From contig JAGTJL010000006.1 of NCBI GenBank assembly GCA_020746875.1, positions 682,001-746,000 of the forward strand: a stretch of DNA of 64,000 nt, given 5' to 3'. This DNA is from Rhexocercosporidium sp. MPI-PUGE-AT-0058 (Eukaryota > Ascomycota > Leotiomycetes > Helotiales). Shown here piece after piece: positions 1 to 11,157 of this stretch (position 1 is its first letter; each line of letters opens with the position of its first letter). The notes under the pieces were generated by a model. The model made no database searches. It was given only the letters and a program-made list of their open reading frames with translations, and had not been told where the DNA came from. The position numbers and the translations under genes are program-made.

Positions 1-5
1 CTACC

Positions 6-1508
6 ATGCAGCGCTTTGTCAATGAACCTCAACGCCAGCTCTTCACTGCTCCCAATCTCCCCCGAGAACTCCTCCATGGTAGCATGGCACATAACTCAGT
101 CCCTACGTCCTCCCTTCCAAGAGTCTCTCACCAAAGAATGCCCTCGCCTTCACTTTCTCATGATCTCACCTCCAGTACTGGTAGCGCAGAGAGCCCACCT
201 GCTGATCAGGACTACTATCCAGAGAACCAGTACTACGGAGTCGACAACTCATACTACAGACAATCACTCCCGGATCTTCAAGTCGGTCCCTCAAGTTACC
301 AATCATACTCTGTTCCTCAAAATCATGGTTTCTCCTGCGTGAGCATGGACCAAGTTCAAGGTTTTGCTGATACAGAAGATATCTATTACGAAAATAATGA
401 TGAGGGTTTCGGAGAAGTTGCCATGAAGAGCGAATACACGGACGTTGATCACCACCACATCCAAACAAGCATGAAGACGTCAGGCGAATCCCAAAGTTAC
501 CGATATCCCTCAGATGAAGGTATCGGTGCTTCAATCCAAGACGAAGGTTCACCCAAGAGCACAATCCTCGTGGACGACGGCCGAACGTCTGATATTGACG
601 CTGAAGGAGATATGGAAGAGATGGATGCAGAGCACATTCCCTCCACACCCGCCTCCGATACCGAATACACACCCAAGGCCACTCGAACCCGGAAGCGCCG
701 CGCCTCTCCCAACACCAGAGCTATTGCACCGTCCACCAAACGCAGTCGCATCACCAAGGCCCCCCACAAGACCAAAGGCCAAGTCACATGCAAGTCCTGC
801 AATCATGCACCATTCAAAGACGTAGCTGCTCTGCAAAAACATGTCGCATCTGCACACACCCGCGCATTCGTCTGCGTCTTTGATTTCGCAGGTTGTACAT
901 CTACCTTCGCTAGCAAGAATGAGTGGAAGCGTCATGTCAGTAGCCAGCATCTGAACCTTTCGGCTTGGGTGTGCGAGCTAGGAACTTGCGGCACCAACCA
1001 CTCGAAGGCAGGACATTCCATGAGCAACCCTAATGGTGCTATCACTCGAGGAAGCGAGTTCAATCGCAAGGACCTCTACACGCAACATCTCCGCCGCATG
1101 CATGTCCCTCTCCCAGTCAAGCGCAAGAAGGTAGGCACGGACGCCGCTTGGGAAGATAATATCAAGAACCTACAACAGACCTGCCTCAAGACCAAGCGTC
1201 AAGCACCTACTCATCTGGAGTGTCCTGTTCATGGCTGTAGTACGACTTTCGATGGAACTGGATGTTGGGATGATCGGATGGAGCATGTGGCCAAGCATTT
1301 GGAGGCTCAAGCACTAGGAAAGGGTGTTGTGAGACAAGGAGATGATAACTACCTTCTCAGTTGGGCTCTCCAAGAGGGAATCATTGAGAATAAGGTCAAT
1401 GGTGGATTCAGACTTGTTCTTGGTGGTGGGGGTGGTGCTGGTGGCAGGAGAGCAGTCAAGACGGAGCATGTTGATGAAGAGGAGGATGCTGAGGGCGAGG
1501 ATGAATAG
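6..1508 (+). CDS. C2H2 zinc-finger protein, probable transcription factor
   Basis: Open frame of 500 codons in one piece. The first 210 residues are Ser/Pro/Tyr/acidic and probably disordered. A basic stretch (RTRKRR, residues about 225-250) looks like a nuclear localisation signal. C2H2-type fingers follow at about residues 260-365: a CxxC start (CKSC) with HVASAH, then CVFDFAGC with HVSSQH, then CELGTC with HLRRMH. A further Cys/His pair (CPVHGC, HVAKH) lies near residue 410. The C-terminus is Gly-rich, then acidic. This finger spacing, with the KNEWKRH core, is common in Pezizomycotina regulators of unknown target. The ATG lies 5 nt from the window edge in a good context (CTACC), but I cannot exclude an upstream exon outside the window. 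DNA binding and nuclear location are inferred from the fingers. Confidence 0.8.
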   Translation: MQRFVNEPQRQLFTAPNLPRELLHGSMAHNSVPTSSLPRVSHQRMPSPSLSHDLTSSTGSAESPPADQDYYPENQYYGVDNSYYRQSLPDLQVGPSSYQSYSVPQNHGFSCVSMDQVQGFADTEDIYYENNDEGFGEVAMKSEYTDVDHHHIQTSMKTSGESQSYRYPSDEGIGASIQDEGSPKSTILVDDGRTSDIDAEGDMEEMDAEHIPSTPASDTEYTPKATRTRKRRASPNTRAIAPSTKRSRITKAPHKTKGQVTCKSCNHAPFKDVAALQKHVASAHTRAFVCVFDFAGCTSTFASKNEWKRHVSSQHLNLSAWVCELGTCGTNHSKAGHSMSNPNGAITRGSEFNRKDLYTQHLRRMHVPLPVKRKKVGTDAAWEDNIKNLQQTCLKTKRQAPTHLECPVHGCSTTFDGTGCWDDRMEHVAKHLEAQALGKGVVRQGDDNYLLSWALQEGIIENKVNGGFRLVLGGGGGAGGRRAVKTEHVDEEEDAEGEDE

Positions 1509-4500
1509 GTCATCTCATCTTCTCTCTCTCTCATGCCACCCGACCCGGTAGGACGAACAAGACAGTCTTGCCTTCCCCTTCACGACATTACGAATCACGC
1601 GAACACGAGTCTTCTCTTTCTTTCACGACTTGATACCACACGATACAGTGTAGCAGTACACGCATGCACGCACATACATACGAGCGAACGTTGCACTTTT
1701 TTAATGCTTTCTTGGATTTTGACTTGGCGCTGGTTGGTAAACGATACACTACAGTACAACGGACGCGGGCGTTTTCTCTTACGTTGGGCTGTTTGCCTCC
1801 TTTTTGATTCTCTTTTTCTTTCCCCTTGCTTTGGATTTTACACTCGATCAATGCACCAGCGGATGTTGATGGTAACATTATGACATTTCTTTTGTGGCTG
1901 CTCTGGGTTTGGGACCTTAGGGAAAGATTGATAGATGGACGGATGGGAGGGATGGGCATGATGCGTTGAGATACCACTCTTTGGATCATTGAATGCGAGC
2001 TTTGTGATTTGGCTCTTGCTTCTTTGTACTTTGCTTGCCAGCTGGGTAGCTGGCTAATTAGGTTACATAAAAGGAATGGAGATGTAGAACTGGAAGAACA
2101 TATTTCATCCCTGTGCAGTGAGTGGCCTGTTGATTTCTGGTCGACTATGTTCTACCATCCCACAAGATCATGCCCCGGATACGTTAATCAAAGTGACCTC
2201 AATTGACGTACTCACATGCTGGTAATTGGTGATATGTTGGTCATCAATTCAGAATTACCCTCTCGCTGCCCTAACTTGAGTTCCTCTATCTCCAAGTCTT
2301 GAACTAACACCTCCCTAGACTGCCACAAGCGGCCCGACCTACTCAAACACAAAGTACGAGCCCCCTTGTCTGATAGGTCCCGAAGAGCACCCCCTGTCTA
2401 CTACAATAGCCCCCAGATCGTCCTTTCCCGCTACTCTACTGTTGTACTGCACCATACAAGTCTAAAGGTGCGGCTCAGCCTCATTACCACCCACCATCTT
2501 CCACCATCCCGCCCCAAATAAAGATTCCTCAAGGTGCTGGTATCTGGTGTCTGGAAATCAGCCTCGAAGGAACCCCTGCATGCTGCATACTGCAAGAGGC
2601 GAGAGAGCAAGTCGGAAGACAAGCTCGAAAAGTGTACGCGCCCGAGATTCTTGAGTTTTTAGAGGGTTCGGAGAAAAGGAAGGAAGAGAAGGAAGTTTGA
2701 GAGGGTGTTCTGGAAGTAAGGCAGCGGTTGAAGCGGATGTTTCTCCGATGCGGCAATGCGGCGATGCTGAGGAAGGTGGTGGTGGTGGTGGTGGCTGTTT
2801 CAGCCCTGTGTGTAGATCTTTCATAGCTCTCAGCAACTTCGGATTTTTGGGCTCTGAAACACAAAGGTTATGGTCATTTGAGGTTAGAGGTTGTGTTAGA
2901 TGGGTAGGAAGAAGGAAGTGCACTTCTCTTTTTTATTCCTTGTGAGGCAGATCTCGGACTTTGATCTCTCATTCAATTCGCTCAATTAGCCAGTCGAATC
3001 GGATGGTCGTGGAAAGTGCGCATGGGATTAATAATCCTTCGTGGAAGTGGTATGGATAGAGGCGAGATCGTGTACAACGCGGTGGTTGTATTTTGCACTT
3101 GTGTTTTGACGAATCAGGACTCGCTTATTTTGTTGGGGTCCGCCAAAAAGGGGTGTGAATGCAATGAGAATGGCCGGCCACTAACTTGGTTCTTACCCCA
3201 TGCCAGAGCTGATTTACAGGAAGGTAGTTTAAGACGGCGCGCAAAAACTCTCTCAAACTCTCTAATTTGATAGGGCGGGTGTCCAGCCCAAACATCTGCG
3301 CTAATCATCGCCTCGCGGCTACGTGGAAGGTCGCATGTTTTGTTTCGTTTTCAGCAGCGCTTGCAATACCGCGCTCGCAACCTCGTCTTTCCACGTCATG
3401 TGGCGCTGTTTCATGGCTCCGTCGTAAGTCAGTATATCGCGGGGTGTGTAAGGCCGTTTTTCTTTTGAGAAAGAGAGCAGGAGTGCTCGCTTTCTCCAAT
3501 TGGCTATCATGAGGCCTCAATGTGGTATCTTGAGGGCTATTGGCTATTCACTTGTGGGGTGCAAGGGAAGAGCGCGGCTTCGGAAGTGGCTGTTACATGG
3601 CGCATAGTGGATAGAGTTGTGGAGGGCCCAGCGACCTTCTTGATTAAGATTGAATCCCGGATGCTTTGCACACCAACATATTCTCTTTTATCTTGGTTTC
3701 GTGGTAACAAATTAGTTTTTCGCAGAAGGTCCCCCTGATGTCCGCATCTCAGGCTGCATGGCTATTCTCTCTCGCTGATTGATCTCCAGCAAGCACTTGA
3801 GTTCTTGATTTGCCGGGTCTGATGTGGCTATTTCGTGGGTACATTTTCTGGGGATATGAAAGCGATGAGTTCAACGATGATGGCTTATTGGTCTTCCATA
3901 TTAAGACGGCTAGACGGACTCCAAGATCTGTATGTTGGCTCAACATCAGGCCAATGAATAGCCGCCGGAGTAAGACATTCCGTTCGCATATTTGGTCGCA
4001 TGAAGTGTTCTGACTTTCTTTTGGGTTCGAATCTAGCTTTAAATTAGGTTCAAGATACGCATAAGTAATTTGCGGTCTCGCTTCCCACCTGGTTGTCGCT
4101 GTTTCAACCAGACGATATGGAAGCGCTGATAACACGGCTATGAGAATGGCCTGATGATTTGTCGCTGATGAAGGAGTCGTGATGGTGACTTGGCTCACTC
4201 TCCGCAGACGAATTTAGGAACAGACCTTCCAAACATAGGTTCGCTGTGAATCGCATGACTATTTGATTTGTTTCAACTGGAAAATCTGGAAGCGCTACGC
4301 CGCCAGCAAAAAGTCTCTGTTCTTGATCTCCCAGCTTTACAAACTTCAAGGCTATTGAAATGGACGGACGGAGGTTTTCTTTATGCTAAGTTTTCATTGT
4401 TAGATTTTGTCGTGAGTTCTTTTACTTCAGCAGTTTCTCTGGGGGGCTGGCCTGACCCACCAGCTCTTCGATTGAACTTCTGACCTACAGCTCGTCTTCC

Positions 4501-4932
4501 ATAATTTTGTCTGCTACAGGCAATGAGTCTCGAGTGACACTCTAAGAAATTCTAGAAGAAACGTGTGTCTTTCGGACGTTGCGGTTGAGATACTAGACAC
4601 TCAACCGCGGCCAAGATAAATGTTCGCTAGGTAAGAGAAAGCTTAAAATAGTCCAAAGAAGAGACTTTGTAAGTCGCAATGGGAGTTCAAGAATTTGTCA
4701 GTTAGAGTCCAGCTTGGCTGGAACAGCAATAGTCAAACAAATCAGTCTTTCATGATTCTCCTCATAGTAAATCTTCCGGAAACGAAGCTTCTCGAGGAGC
4801 CAGTTACCCCACTTCGATGAAGCCCACCCAATGTGGGACCAAACCATTAACCGAGCCAATCCTGAATCATCTAGGGCAGCATTTTGATATACCCTACAAG
4901 TATTCAAATAAGGGAAAATTTTCATGAACCAA
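1509..4932. other. Gene-free stretch, 3' flank of the zinc-finger gene and beyond
   Basis: About 3.4 kb. The first few hundred bases are CT- and T-rich and fit a 3' UTR. Both strands carry only short open frames without recognisable domains, signal peptides or codon pattern. I see no gene, repeat array or RNA gene here. A TTCGAATC string near 4026 resembles a T-arm but lacks pairing stems. Confidence 0.5.
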
Positions 4933-5024
4933 GCGGCTTTAGCTCACTTGGGAGAGCGCCAGACTGAAGTCCACTTCAGATCACTGAAATCTGGAGGCAC
5001 TGTGTTCGATCCACAGAAGCCGCA
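4933..5024 (+). tRNA. tRNA-Phe (GAA) with 19-nt intron
   Basis: A full cloverleaf can be drawn. The acceptor stem GCGGCTT (4933-4939) pairs with AAGCCGC (5017-5023), with discriminator A at 5024. The D stem is GCTC/GAGC. The anticodon stem CCAGA (4959-4963) pairs with TCTGG (4990-4994). The anticodon GAA is at 4966-4968. The T arm is CTGTG-TTCGATC-CACAG (5000-5016). A 19-nt intron lies at 4970-4988, one base 3' of the anticodon, the canonical site. Its TTCAG can pair with the anticodon-loop CTGAA, as in other fungal pre-tRNA-Phe. T runs at 5065-5068 and 5071-5075 can serve as Pol III terminators. CCA is not encoded, as expected for a nuclear gene. Confidence 0.97.
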
Positions 5025-6239
5025 ATCTGCGGGTCTCGGACCACCGAGATCATTCGAACAATTCTTTTGCTTTTTGTTACTACAATTTCCCCTCTTTGCT
5101 TTTGCTTGAGTGAGTGGGTGGTAGTGGTGGGACTTCTGGAATTTATAAAGGAGGAGAAAGAGAGGTGCGGTGTTTTTAGCCTTTCGCTCTTAATTTTCAA
5201 GTACTTTTTGGTCTCTATTGTTAGGACCGAGCGAGTTGTTTCCGAGGCTAACGAAGTCTTCTTCTTTGTCTCTCTCTGTTTTTTTCCTTTTTTGGTTGCC
5301 GTGAATAAAATAGGTCCTCCCTCCCTTCGCCTGCCTAGTGACCTTCGACCTTGATTGGTTCTCTTGCAGGCTGAAAACAGACCAGCCGCGAGGAGTGTAT
5401 CATATATGATTGTAGTCGTGCTGCCTGCCGTCAGCCACTGAAGCCTGTAGCCGAGCCCCTATCTTTAGCGACCTCCGCCCCCCCCCCCCCCCGATAATCT
5501 GCCCATCAACAACAACCTGAGAATCCAAGAAAATCTTCACGGCTGCCTTTTCTACCTAAATATATCAAAATTTAATGTTCTTATCTTTTGGATGACATGC
5601 ATAGGTGGACTCAGGTATGATGACCCTTGTGTGGTGTACAAAGTCGAAGAAGAACGCAACGCAGATCATGAAGCTGGCTTCTCAATATGTTGCTGCTTGA
5701 CAATAGCTAGTGAGACATCGAAAACCTCGTGGCGAAATACAACTTTGGATCTAGAAATACCCAATAAGGAAGCATTCTGATCCGGTCTAATTCTAGACAT
5801 ATGAACATTAAACTTTTTAACGAATACTAAGATGTGTTTCGATTAAAATAGATAATTTCGATGAGGCATGGCGCGACTAAATCACTTCTATCAAGATAGA
5901 TACCGGCTCGCCTCACGAGTGTTCCATTTTTGAGTAAGTGCTCTCTTTCACCCCTCTCTTCTTCATCCCCCTCCTCCTCCCTCTCAATTTTCTTAAGCAA
6001 GTAGAAACCGAACAGAGGAGCTTATATTTACCTGTGCACAGAGATCTCTTCTGCGAGCCCCGCGGCAGGAAAGAAGTCTTCCAAGCGCGCAACTCACCCG
6101 ATCTGCGAACGTCCAACATAGATGATGTCGGGAAGAACTATACGTCCAGACCGAGTGTTGCATGTCGTTCTGTCTGCTGTTTCCTCTGAATTTCTTTATA
6201 TCTCCATTCGAAGTTCCGTTCCCATTCTCATCCATGACT
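5025..6239. other. Gene-free stretch with a C15 homopolymer
   Basis: T-rich sequence just after the tRNA, then unremarkable DNA. A run of 15 C lies at 5478-5492, a place where length variation or assembly error is likely. At 5910-6180 the minus strand carries open but unrecognised frames that could be the decayed 3' end of the wax-synthase-like gene. I could not support a gene model there. Confidence 0.4.
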
Positions 6240-7185
6240 TTGGGAGCAGGTGTTGCAGTAACTTGAGTTGAGGGAATGAGAGCATGAGCAAAAGTCGCAA
6301 ACCCGTAAGTGCAGAGAACATGCCCCCACGTTCTCCAAAATCCTAAAGCAGTCAACACACAATCCATTTCAGTTTTCTTTTGTTCGCAAGGACGACATAC
6401 CAGCAACTCCCCGTTCCCAACACCCTAACAAACTTCCCCAATGCCGTGGGTAAGCCCACGTCTCTCCCCACATCCCTAACACTCCTTCGCCTAGTAGTCC
6501 AACTGTAATGCAGCTGAGGTTAAGCTCTCACCAACTACGTTAACTGGACCAAAGATCACAATAGTCAGCGCAAGCTGAATATGCTTAACACCGTACATAT
6601 GTGTTACCAGCTATTGTCACGTGTCTATTACACCAACACCCACCAGCGAGAGCGAAACTAAGAAGAGGTCGATAATGTCATAACATCCCATTGCCGCTAC
6701 TGCTAATCGATATGGCAGCATTTCGATCCCTTCAAAATTTAAAGAGAAGGTGATAGAGCGATTGAGGAAGGGGTCGAGTGTCATTCCATGAGTGGCTATT
6801 TCTACGACTGTCCAATCGAGAAGGAAGAGCGCTGCGTGCTTCGCCAGAAACACTCGATTGCTTTCTGGCTCTGGAGTTTCCGATCTCGGTAGCTTCTGGT
6901 CCACATTATGGTCTTCGCATTTCTCTTCCGCATGAGGCGATACATACATCTCAAGAATCGGCGCAGGCAAACCAGCAATTCGTCTCCGATGAGCCCACTC
7001 CACTCCCCTCGGATTCAGCATCAAATCCAACACCCACCCCACCCTCTTCCATCCCATCGTCTCCGGGAAACCCTTCCAGACGTACTTTCCCTCCAGCTTC
7101 CGGATCCTCTTGAACTCCCTCTCCGGCTTCCTGATCAACACCAACACCGCGGCCCAAATCACCGTCCACGCAGCTGAGAGCCCCA
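6240..7185 (-). pseudogene. 5'-truncated wax synthase-like (MBOAT_2) acyltransferase remnant
   Basis: The minus frame below about 7185 reads like the middle and end of a fungal wax-synthase/Tri7-type membrane O-acyltransferase. An RKLEGKYVWKGFPETMGWKR block is followed by LNPRGVEW, the equivalent of the family's RGIGW box. Hydrophobic segments come next, then WGETWAYP and GFWRTWGHVL, the latter resembling the family's FW..WHQ box with its histidine. The last two are joined across a good 56-nt intron (gtatgt...tttag, 6343-6398). The segment at 6480-6600 cannot be placed in one frame: a coding-like stretch shifts frame near 6490, and the first frame stops at 6617. The N-terminal part is missing. 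Above 7185 the same open frame is antisense to another broken gene. The family is an inference from motifs; lesions make activity unlikely. Confidence 0.6.
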
Positions 7186-7189
7186 TGAA

Positions 7190-8379
7190 TAAGCTGCAAT
7201 CTGGCTTTTTATCTCGCGTGATCGGGAGTGAAGCACATATGCCAATCGATAGAACTAAGCTATCAAAGTCGTTGATTAGTGATCCACCTAGAATTGCTCC
7301 TAGAGATTCGGCCTGGTTCAAGGATGGATCAGTTGACGTTGTTTCTGACGAAGTCATGGGTGTAGATTTTGGCAGTAAGAAGGTATCAACTAAGAGAGTT
7401 AGCTCATACTCGTACAGAAAATTGGTTCTGGCGACCGTAGGATCATCAAAGAGTCTTCCGCTGCCGGGTTTCAAGGAGTTGGGCAACATTTTCCTCCTCA
7501 GAGCCATCACTAACACGAAGGTGATCAACGCTGCCATTGGTGACAAGGGAAAGGAGATTTCATCATTGGAAGTTCTTTTATTGGTATGGAAGTAGCCAAC
7601 TAAGTTACAAAAGATAACGATGTTACCGTTGTTGGAATGGAGAAAGCACCTCTCGAGTGTATTATGGGCGAAGAAGTTGGCTGCATCTTCTAGAAGTCTC
7701 TCGAGAAGAAGAGCGTCAAATTTCACATGAAAACAGGCCTCCCCTTCTAAGTCCGACTCCTCCAAAGCGGGTGCCATCGAACTCAAGGATGGAACCAGTC
7801 TTTCTGTCGACGTTGTCATTCTAGGCACTGGTCACTGGTGTTGGACCTGCCACCACTTTCCTTAAAGAGAATAGCGCCATCACCCTCGAAAAGGACGGAT
7901 CTCTCAAGACAGACGAGTACTTTGCAGTCTTCGGTCTTAAAGATGTCTACGCCATTAGCGACATCGCAACGTACCCATACCACGGCCCTGGCGGGAACAG
8001 TGCCAACACTAGGATTGAGCATTAGAATGTCCCTCAGAACGGCGGCCGATCAGTTGCCTCGCACATCACCAACCCGTCGTCCGTTCCCAAGTCTTTCATC
8101 CCCATCTTCTGGTCCGCACTCGGTTCACAGCTACGCTACTGCGGCAGCACACCCAACGGCTGGGATGACCTAGTTCACAAGCGCAAGCCAGAGAATGCAA
8201 AGTTCATTGCATACTACTGCAAGGGCGAGACTGTGGTGGCAGTTGGGACGATAGGTATTGATCCCGTTATGGTACAGGCGAGTGAGTTGATGAGACGGGG
8301 AGAGATGCCAAGTAAGAGCGAGCTGAAGAAGGGAGTCGATATCTTGACGATCAGTGTACCGAGTGAGATTACAATATGA
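7190..8379 (+). pseudogene. Broken AIF-family FAD/NAD(P)H oxidoreductase, 5' end missing
   Basis: The plus strand encodes successive blocks of an apoptosis-inducing-factor/ferredoxin-reductase-like flavoprotein: HMPIDRTKLSK, RDSAWFKDGSVD, KLVLATVG, PLPGFKELGNIF, the second Rossmann segment IIGSSFIGMEVAN, VVILGTG, and VYAISDIATYP (the FAD-binding GD-type box). It then ends at a natural TGA (8377-8379). The frame is broken by TAA at 7601, TAG at 7691, TAG at 8023 (in IEH-stop-NVPQN, where relatives usually have Trp), and frameshifts near 7553, near 7747 and at 7826-7839. The last is an exact tandem copy of CACTGGT. The first FAD-binding GxGxxG region is absent. Intact relatives are soluble or mitochondrial flavin oxidoreductases; this copy cannot make a full protein. 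Confidence 0.85.
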
Positions 8380-8603
8380 GCTAGGAGCTGGCTGGTTGGA
8401 ATTGAGGTAATGAGTCAAATATACAAAGTTACGTCAGATGTCTTTGTCTCTTTCTTTGCGATTACCAAACGATGGCGACCTCTACGACTTAAGCCTTTCC
8501 AAGTTATTTAAGAGTCGGGTACATACTACTCAACAAAATTCATTTTGTATTATTTTCGCTTCTCGTTATCTTGTCTCAAGCGTGGCCCAAGCTGTCCTGA
8601 TAT

Positions 8604-11157
8604 TTACAAAATCAAGTAATGATATTGATAATCCATCTGTAAACATTGATCCAGCGCACATTGATAGCAACAATCCGAATCTCTCAACAAAATCATTCTT
8701 TTATAAGCGTAGCTTTCATAATGCGCATGTTGTCGCTCGCGGGCTATTGCCGCCAGGGTCTGCCATCGAGCTGCGGGATTATTCGCAGTAATTACCACAA
8801 CGACTCTGTGCTTTTGCAGGTGGGTTGTTAATTCGTGGTCTGTTATGAAGTCTCGTGCTGCGCAGCCAGCCTGTAATTTGAGAGTACTCATTTCATGGAC
8901 GGAGTGTTGGCATGTTCTGGTCGGCCGGACACTCCAATTTGCCAGGAACAGCTCTCTATATCCCGTCTCCCGAACAAAGTCCAAACGTTCCGTCGGAACA
9001 GGCGACAACGTGAGTATTCGCAAGGTGACAACAAAACTATCACCTAGCTCTCCGCACCAGGCATCAAGGAATTTGGTTCGGAGCGTGCATTTGGAGACAT
9101 CGATTGACTCGTTGAAAATCTGCTGCCCTTCGAATCGGTTCCCTCGTATACCTTCATGAATCTCTCTCCTACCATCCACAATTCGGTGTTTACGGACTCC
9201 GTTCCTCGTTGGCACACCCTTTTTTACAACCAAGCCTCCACTATCAGTATGAGACGGATTCGAAATTCCATAGCTACTCATAAACAAACTCCACCCTCGG
9301 TCGCTTATTAAACTCGTCTGAGACAGGAGCGAGTCATCCAAGTGCATTGTATGTCCAACCATCAATAGCCCGAGTGCTTGGAATGACGAATCTTCTGGTA
9401 GCCATAATGGCGCCTTCCCATTCCAGCAGAGTAGCTGTTGATAAAGTGGATGTTGATCAAGGAGGTTGATCTTATAGCACAAGGGCAGGTCAGGACTTGA
9501 GTCCAGCTCTCGTATGCTGGAAATCGCGATTAGCAGTATTGCGAGGCGCTCTGCCTCAGTTAAGAGGTATTGCCATGCCACATCCGCTGATGTCGTCTGG
9601 AGAATATTATTGAAGAATGAAGGAAGCATCACTGGTGAACCATTTATTTTTGAAGGCGTGTATAATGTAGCAAATTCCCGGATTGAGATTTCGTCTAACT
9701 TGTTCTCTTTGAAGAGAAGGCTGGCCGCTTTTAGAAGAGCTCCTTCACCCACTGGAAATTCGATCTCGTGCTCCATACGGTCGTTGTAGCCGTGTTCTGA
9801 TGCATCGAATGATTTGATACTTCCTGCGTCGTTTTCGCTGCCTGTGGAATTTACAAACATTTCCCCTAGACTGTGTTAATTATCTAGAACAATTGCAATA
9901 ATTTTGAATTGACTGGGGGATATTACCGTCTTTAAGACTCTGAAATAGTTCCACTCGATCTTCAAGTTCTTTAGCTATGACGCATCTCGAGGATGTCTCA
10001 AGAGGTCTTGATATTGCGAGTGCTATGCCACAGCTGGTACGTATCATTTCTTGCAGAACGGCTTCCTTCCCACTCTGTATTTGGTGGAGATCAACGGCGT
10101 CGGAAAGTATCCGTCGCCCGTAGCCCTTCATTCTCACTTTATACGACGATTCTAGTTGGCGATCTGTATCTTCAGGCTCAAGCGTAAATAGGTTCTGCTG
10201 ATTTGACGCCTCCAAGAGCGTAATGGATGTCTTCATTTCATTGTAGCCTTCATTCTTTACTGAGGAGTACACGTCCGCAGCCCTAATGATGACCTGTTCG
10301 GATCCTCCTCCAAATTTGACTTCCGGTGGCATGGTAGGGTCCGTAGCTATGCCTAAATTTGTGACAACGACAGTCAAGCCTAGAATATTGTGTGCCCAGA
10401 TGACGAGTGCGCATATTCCATCCGTCGCAACAATTTCGACTTTGCGATCCAACGGCAGGGTTTGTACAAGTGGAAACATTTGAAGAGCACCACGCATTAT
10501 AACTGGAGGTATTGGGTCTGCGACGGCTTCTTCAGCGCGGCCAATGTGTCGAGCAACGGAAAGATAGAGAAGATCCCACTGGTAATCCGCTGTTTGCTCT
10601 GAGCAGACTCGAAGGAAGGCCGCAATTCCTTGTCGACTTGGAGGAGCCCTCGTCGAAAAGTCCTCTGGAGCACCTTTGAATCTGTATTCGAAGGCCTGCG
10701 CAAGGGCTTCGGCAAGAGATGTGGTGGTGTACAGCGAACTGAGGAACGAGCATTGAAGGACCGTTGCAAAGTAAATCTGCTGTTGCGTTGCGAGGCTTCG
10801 AATGACTGTAGGCCCTGGACCATGTTGTAGTTCAATGCCAGCACACAGGTTGTAAAGTGGCTCCGATTTTGAAATGGCCGAGCGAAACGACGAGGCCATA
10901 TTATCAGCAATGCGACATCGCCCGAATATTTCTGCAAGATCTTCTTCAATAACAATATCCGAACCCGAGTTCTGTATTAGAACAACATCAGCTAATTCTC
11001 ATACTCTAATTGCTGCTCAAGAAGTCTTTGCTAGTATACTGACTTGCAAATCGCGTGCTAGGCTCATGATAGCCGCTGTAGCTTTTGAGGCAACAGTTTG
11101 AAGCGGCAGGAGACGAGTCAGCTCTAACGACAACGAAAATTGACTGCTGAAAACCAT
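8604..11157 (-). CDS. Fungal hypothetical protein, 814 aa
   Basis: Model of three exons: 11157-11040, 10991-9927 and 9865-8604. The introns are 48 nt (gtatac...ttag) and 61 nt (gtaata...ctag). Phases agree throughout and total 815 codons. The protein has an N-terminal segment rich in Ser/Leu. A central part holds ATQQQIYFATVLQCSFLSSL and the hydrophobic CALVIWAHNILGLTVVVTNL near residue 250. The C-terminal half contains DRGWSLF and GVPTRNGVRKHRI. I recognise this layout as a common lineage-specific family of filamentous ascomycetes without assigned function. No catalytic motif, signal peptide or clear membrane span is seen. The start at 11157 is the first Met of the upstream exon that keeps phase; another Met (11253) lies upstream in frame. 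Confidence 0.7.

Noticed and set aside
4015..4035. Second tRNA suggested by GGTTCGAATC
   Set aside because: No T-stem partner, acceptor stem or anticodon arm can be drawn around it.
5478..5492. C15 run as a regulatory G-quadruplex
   Set aside because: A single homopolymer with no spaced G tracts; most likely a slippage tract or assembly artefact.
6617..7828. Open frame of 403 codons on the minus strand as one intact gene
   Set aside because: Above about 7185 it is antisense to the AIF-like relic, whose plus-strand protein blocks are clear. Only the lower part resembles a wax synthase. It is a chance fusion frame.
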